This document shows positions 60,049 to 64,000 of a stretch of 64,000 nucleotides of DNA, one piece after another. This DNA is from Phycomyces blakesleeanus NRRL 1555(-) (taxonomy: Eukaryota > Mucoromycota > Mucoromycetes > Mucorales > Phycomycetaceae): the NCBI RefSeq assembly GCF_001638985.1, contig NW_017265158.1, positions 620,001 through 684,000 of the forward strand, given 5' to 3'. Each line of letters opens with the position of its first letter. Positions within the stretch are counted from its first letter, which is position 1. The notes under the pieces are model-generated. The model was not told the DNA's origin, ran no database searches, and saw only the letters and a program-made list of their open reading frames with translations. The translations under genes and the position numbers were made by a program.

Positions 60049-63000
60049 ATGTCTTCTTCTAACGCCAGCCAGCAGAGAGATAGAATATCTACACAGCAAT
60101 ACCAATGTGATCAATGTGTCTTGTTTTTTGATAACTACTAGAAGCTGCAAAACCACAAGAGAATTCACAGAGGAGATTCAGCAACAATGACTGAAATTGA
60201 CCAGTCTATTCTGGATGATGTTGACATGTACCATGACAAAAATGATATTAGTAATGAAGATGAATTTGTTAGCAATTCAGATAATAAAAAGAGCTGTAAT
60301 TGTATTATTTATTTTCCAATTACTAAATAATGTATTACAGAATATACTATGGAGTCTATGGAGCTTGATAATACTATTTCATATAAGTGCGCATGTAATT
60401 TTGAGGACAGTGAGGGTAAAACTCACATTTATGACAGCAGCCGAATCAGTACAAATACTTTTACCAAAGCCGAGTTGATGAGTATTCATCTGTCTCAATT
60501 GATGCTACAGCATAGAATTGCTAGAGCAACATATAGAGACATTGTTCAATTTATAAACACTGTTATCCAAAACTATGACGATATAATGATGGGTAAAATA
60601 TTATATTTTCTGTTACCTTGTACTTTAATTCCAGATCACTAACATGTAGTGATATTGTTTTTTTTAGAACCTGGGGTTAAGATCAGTCATGGCGAAACTG
60701 TTGATGCTTTGCTCAAGTCAAAGTCAAGTGTCAAGGGCCATGAGTATGATGTCTGCTCTAGTGGTTGTCGATTGTATGGCATTAATGACGACCAGGAATC
60801 TTGTGTTGACTGCGGCAAACCGCGATACAAGACTGATCCCGATCAAAGTCAGACACCAGCTGCCAGTATGAAACTTATGTCAGTTGGAGATATGCTTTCT
60901 CAAATGTTGGCAGATCCAGCCACAAGAGAACTCCTCTGTTACAGAGCAAACCAGGAATCTGTAGCTGGTCAGCTAACTAACATTTTTGATGGTGACAATT
61001 ACAAGCAGTTGGTGCAGCAGGGCCTGTTCTCCAATCCCAATGATATTTCCATTGGGTTTTATACCAATGGGTTTGTCAATCAAAAGAAAGGCAAAAACTC
61101 ATATACCATCATCCATTGCATAATATTCAACCTAGACCCATCCATCAGGTAATTAATTAATTTGTTACTATTTATTATTATTATTACATTTTTTTTAAAA
61201 AAAATTACTAATAAAATACTTAGATATACTAACAAATACCTTTTGCAACTGGCAATCTTACCTGGCCCCAAGAAGCCAACTCATTTGGACTCCTTTCTTA
61301 CACCCATCATCAATGAATTGCGAGATCTTGAGGCACATGGCTTGGTTGTCAAGCACAATGGAGTGGAGCTTTGCAGATCCAAGGTCTATCTTCTGCTTGC
61401 TTCTGGCGATATTCCAGCTGTAGCTGATATGGCCCACATTAGTTCCCATACAAGTTTATTTGGTTGCCGTTTTTGTGAGACCAAAGGCAAATGCCCTACT
61501 AACAGACGGCATGGCATGTACTTTGATGACATTTCTGCCCGGTTAAGACCTTTGGAAGACTTCAAAGTAGGTAACCCTGCAAGTATACAAATGTTCAATT
61601 AGCCATCTTTTTTTCATACTAAATAACTGCTTGTAATAGTCGAAGAACATATACCAGCTGAGCATATATACCCAACTCTCAACCTTCTCTGGATCATTAT
61701 TTTTTGGATTAGATGAACTTCATTTAATTGCAAGAGGGATTGGAAAGCTTGTATATGACCTGATTACCATCACCCTCACAAAGAAAACCAAATTTTATTA
61801 TACCCATCCAGACAATACCCTCAATATCACTGAACACCCTTTTCATATACCAAGAGCAGACCTTGTAACAATTGGAAACTGTATCACCAGCTCACGAAAA
61901 TATATACCCACCTCATTTCAAGGCAGTTTCGACAATGTATTTGCCAAGATCAATGGTACTCACGCAGTTGACTGGCTTGACTTTCTCTTATACCTTGTCC
62001 CCACTTTGGTCATGCCTTATTTATTAAATAGGGCTGTCAAAACAGCTCTATTATCTCTCGTGAAAGGTTGCACACTTGCCTTGCAATGGACGTTGACATC
62101 AGAATTGCTTGATGAGATGGAGTCGTAAGTTATTATACGTCTCATATATTATCATTACAAATAGCTGATTGTTACCATTTTTTAAATATTAATAATAGAT
62201 ACTTCAAGCACGGGCACTCGTTTTTATACCAACAAGTCCAGAATAATACCCTGTCTCATAGTGTTTTCCGACCAGTGCAACATTACCTGGTCCATATACC
62301 CTATATCATCAAGCAGCAAGGCCCCCTGCGATGCTACTCCACTTGCTCAATGGAGAGAGTAATTGGCGTCTTCTCAAAATTGATAAATTCCAAATCAAAG
62401 GGTGACCAAAACGCCAGTTTTCTTGTTGAGCAATTTGCGATTCACAATTATACCAGCATGGCAATCAGCATCTGTGATGAAATCAACCTCATTTGGCCAA
62501 AGCCATACGGAAGAGAGAGCTACATGGACCTTCCTAATGATCCTAGTGGTGCGCAGTTATGGGAGCCGTTTCATCAGTTTGTTAATTTGAATGATGATTC
62601 GGTGGAAGGTGTAGGCAGCCCTAGTGTGAAGGAAGCTTTATTGAAATATTACCGGAGAACAACAGGCTTGACTGGCCACAAGTTTGGTGACTCTGTTGTT
62701 GTTGTAGCTGCATGTCTGTAGATGGACTCGACTGTATATTCCTCATGCATGTACCAAAGAAAGAAAAACGAGACCAGCCATGGCAACCATTACGTGATGT
62801 TTACTTGTCCCTATAGAAAGTAAGTATAATATTTTTTGATATACAATCAAAAGTTGCTTACATTCTATTTATTTATTTATTTATTTTAGCAACTGTAATG
62901 TAATTGTTCACAACTAGCTCGTCGGTACAGTACAGTTCTACTTTCAGCATGTAGATTTCCATGGCTTCTCACACTTTCTTGCTTTTGTGGAGGTCATGAA

Positions 63001-63241
63001 GGAACATGACGCAGCTGGCCATGACTCATCAGTACCTATCGTCAAACAACGGTCACAAAGCACCCGTACACTAGGCCACCAAACGCAACCGACTTATGCA
63101 GTTGTAAGTGTAAATAACATTTGTCATCAAGTTGGTCTGGTCCAATACCCACCAAATGGAAACCAGTTTTATGTAATTGCACCCTATTATATCTTTAACA
63201 ACAACATGCGCATTACTAAAGGCAATTTTTCCATTCTGTGA
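60049..63241 (+). pseudogene. B-family C2H2-Tnp2-like transposase (B60), few nonsense codons
   Basis: Exon 1 (60049-60295) encodes a C2H2 finger (YQCDQCVLFFDNY-stop-KLQNHKRIH; TAG 60139-60141) and an acidic stretch. Further exons about 60341-60593, 60668-61148, 61224-61566, 61640-62124, 62199-62819 and 62890-63241 keep frame through GT-AG introns. Landmarks: CSSGCRLYG with CVDCGKPRYK, LAILPGPKKPTHLDSFLTPI, KVYLLLASGDIPAVADMAHI, GCRFCETKGK, LDELHLIARGIG, DWLDFLLYLVPTLV, HYLVHIPYIIKQQGPLRCYS, MERVIGVFSK and AQLWEPF. TAG codons also occur at 62719-62721 and 62915-62917. All three visible nonsense codons are TAG. It looks recently disabled. Confidence 0.85.
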
Positions 63242-63858
63242 TCCTTTTTATTTTTATCTTATTTTTCTATATGCTCTATATTCTTATATCTTTTATATCA
63301 TCCTTATATCTTATATTCTTTTTTTAATTTTCTCTATTTCTTATGTTTTTTTTAATCTCTATATGCCCCATCTTTCTTTTCTTCTTTATATACTCCAGTT
63401 TTTTTCTATTCTCTATACACCTTATGCTTTTCTCTTCATTCCCTATATGCTCTATATGCCATTACGCGATTTAAATAAAATCAAATTACCAATTCATCAA
63501 GATAAAAAGAATATCTAAAAAAAAAGATCGTAGTTTAAAAAATAAAAAATGGCAGTTATGTTACCATTTTGTTCACACATTCCAAAAATTATTAATCTTA
63601 ATAATTGTTGACATCTTTGATATTCAATAAAACATATATTTCAATACTCAAAGTGGTTATTACAACTTACAAACATTTTTTACAGTATTGAAAATATTGT
63701 ACAGTAACAAAAAAAGTGTTTTCATGTCACTTTTTTAAATTGCTATAAATGACATTACCATCTTACAACAAACGGCGGAAATTTTATTGGGTTTCAACCA
63801 AAAAAATGGCAGTTATGTGCCTACTTTTGGTCCAACTGCCATTCATCCCACCGTAGTG
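63242..63858. repeat. B60 right end: low-complexity stretch and subterminal repeats
   Basis: 63242-63480 is pyrimidine/AT-rich with recurring CTATATGCTCTATAT-like units. 63540-63858 carries AAAAAATGGCAGTTATG (twice) and AACTGCCATTC, matching the left-end subterminal motifs. Ends in CCGTAGTG. Confidence 0.6.
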
Positions 63859-64000
63859 TTCTATTTTACCTCACTATATTTTACTTTATCTTTATTCAAT
63901 TACTATATTTTTACTATATTTTTATTTTACCCTCTCTATATTTTTCTATTCCACTTCTACTATCAACACCAGTTAAATATAGTAAAATTTTCATTTGACT
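63859..64000. other. AT-rich flank beyond B60
   Basis: Begins with the TTC target duplication. No feature seen. Confidence 0.5.

Larger units (their letters stand above)
56387..63858. mobile_element. B-family Tnp2-like transposon B60 with TTC target duplication
   Basis: The left end CACTACGGCAGAGAAAATGG (56387) and the right end (reverse complement CACTACGGTGGGATGAATGG, to 63858) are flanked by TTC on both sides (56384-56386, 63859-63861). The 7472-bp element holds a minus-strand accessory gene and a plus-strand C2H2-Tnp2-like gene, head to head, each with a few stops. The left 970 bp are duplicated at 14679-16287. Confidence 0.92.

Noticed and set aside
1..64000. Stop-codon reassignment (TAG/TAA read as sense), suggested by many in-frame stops
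   Set aside because: The long A2 and A4 transposase frames and the A2 accessory gene contain no internal stops and end normally, so decay is the simpler reading.
1..64000. Bacterial or viral origin, CRISPR arrays, operons
   Set aside because: Introns, nuclear-type tRNAs and eukaryotic transposons throughout; no regularly spaced repeat array seen.

Overview
The window is an AT-rich, intron-bearing eukaryotic segment. Short spliceosomal introns (about 40-90 nt, GTAAGT-like donors, some TACTAA branch-like motifs), Tnp2-type DNA transposons related to plant CACTA elements, and OTU-bearing MULEs suggest an early-diverging fungus, probably Mucoromycota. No ordinary host protein gene was recognised; the only host-type genes seen are two tRNAs. 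Nearly everything else is transposable element (TE) sequence, much of it nested.

Layout. 1-5752: right part of a CACTA-like element (A1), decayed. 6922-10181: MULE transposase fused to an OTU protease domain, 999 codons, two premature stops. 11312-14007: pogo-like pseudogene split by a solo LTR (11701-12232). 14008-14593: nested LTR pieces beside tRNA-Arg. 14679-16287: left end of a second Tnp2 family (B14), carrying a solo LTR whose empty site survives at 56.8 kb. 16288-23071: A2, a complete-looking CACTA-like element with two intact genes. 23.6-27.5 kb: decayed B-family genes (B24). 28962-31960: a third, divergent Tnp2-like pseudogene (C). 33258-44645: B-family element B33, split by a 6.6-kb A-family element (A3, 35728-42358) with a 3-bp target-site duplication. 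44.9-47.3 kb: LTR cluster, including one LTR inside another, next to tRNA-Leu. 48.1 kb: Tc1/mariner scrap. About 48.9-54.55 kb: divergent A-type element A4 with an intact transposase; ends not found. 55269-56265: Tc1-like pseudogene. 56387-63858: B-family element B60 with both ends and a 3-bp duplication.

Two-gene modules. Each A element pairs a zinc-motif Tnp2 transposase with a convergent (tail-to-tail) 290-370 aa coiled-coil accessory gene. The accessory gene recurs in all four copies, with phase-0 introns and shared motifs (MS[DE]xES, P-x-W-R-[ST]-[DE], C-terminal P-x-W). B elements carry an unrelated-looking coiled-coil accessory gene placed divergently (head-to-head) from their C2H2-Tnp2 gene. 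By analogy with TnpA/TnpD of En/Spm, the accessory proteins could bind subterminal repeats, but no function can be read from sequence alone. A further, heavily intronated small transcription unit may lie between the accessory gene and the end of each A element.

Decay. Many disabling changes whose ancestral residue can be inferred from sibling copies are C:G to T:A transitions, including catalytic Asp-to-Asn changes in three unrelated transposase families. A2 and the A4 transposase are undamaged and are the likeliest recently active genes.
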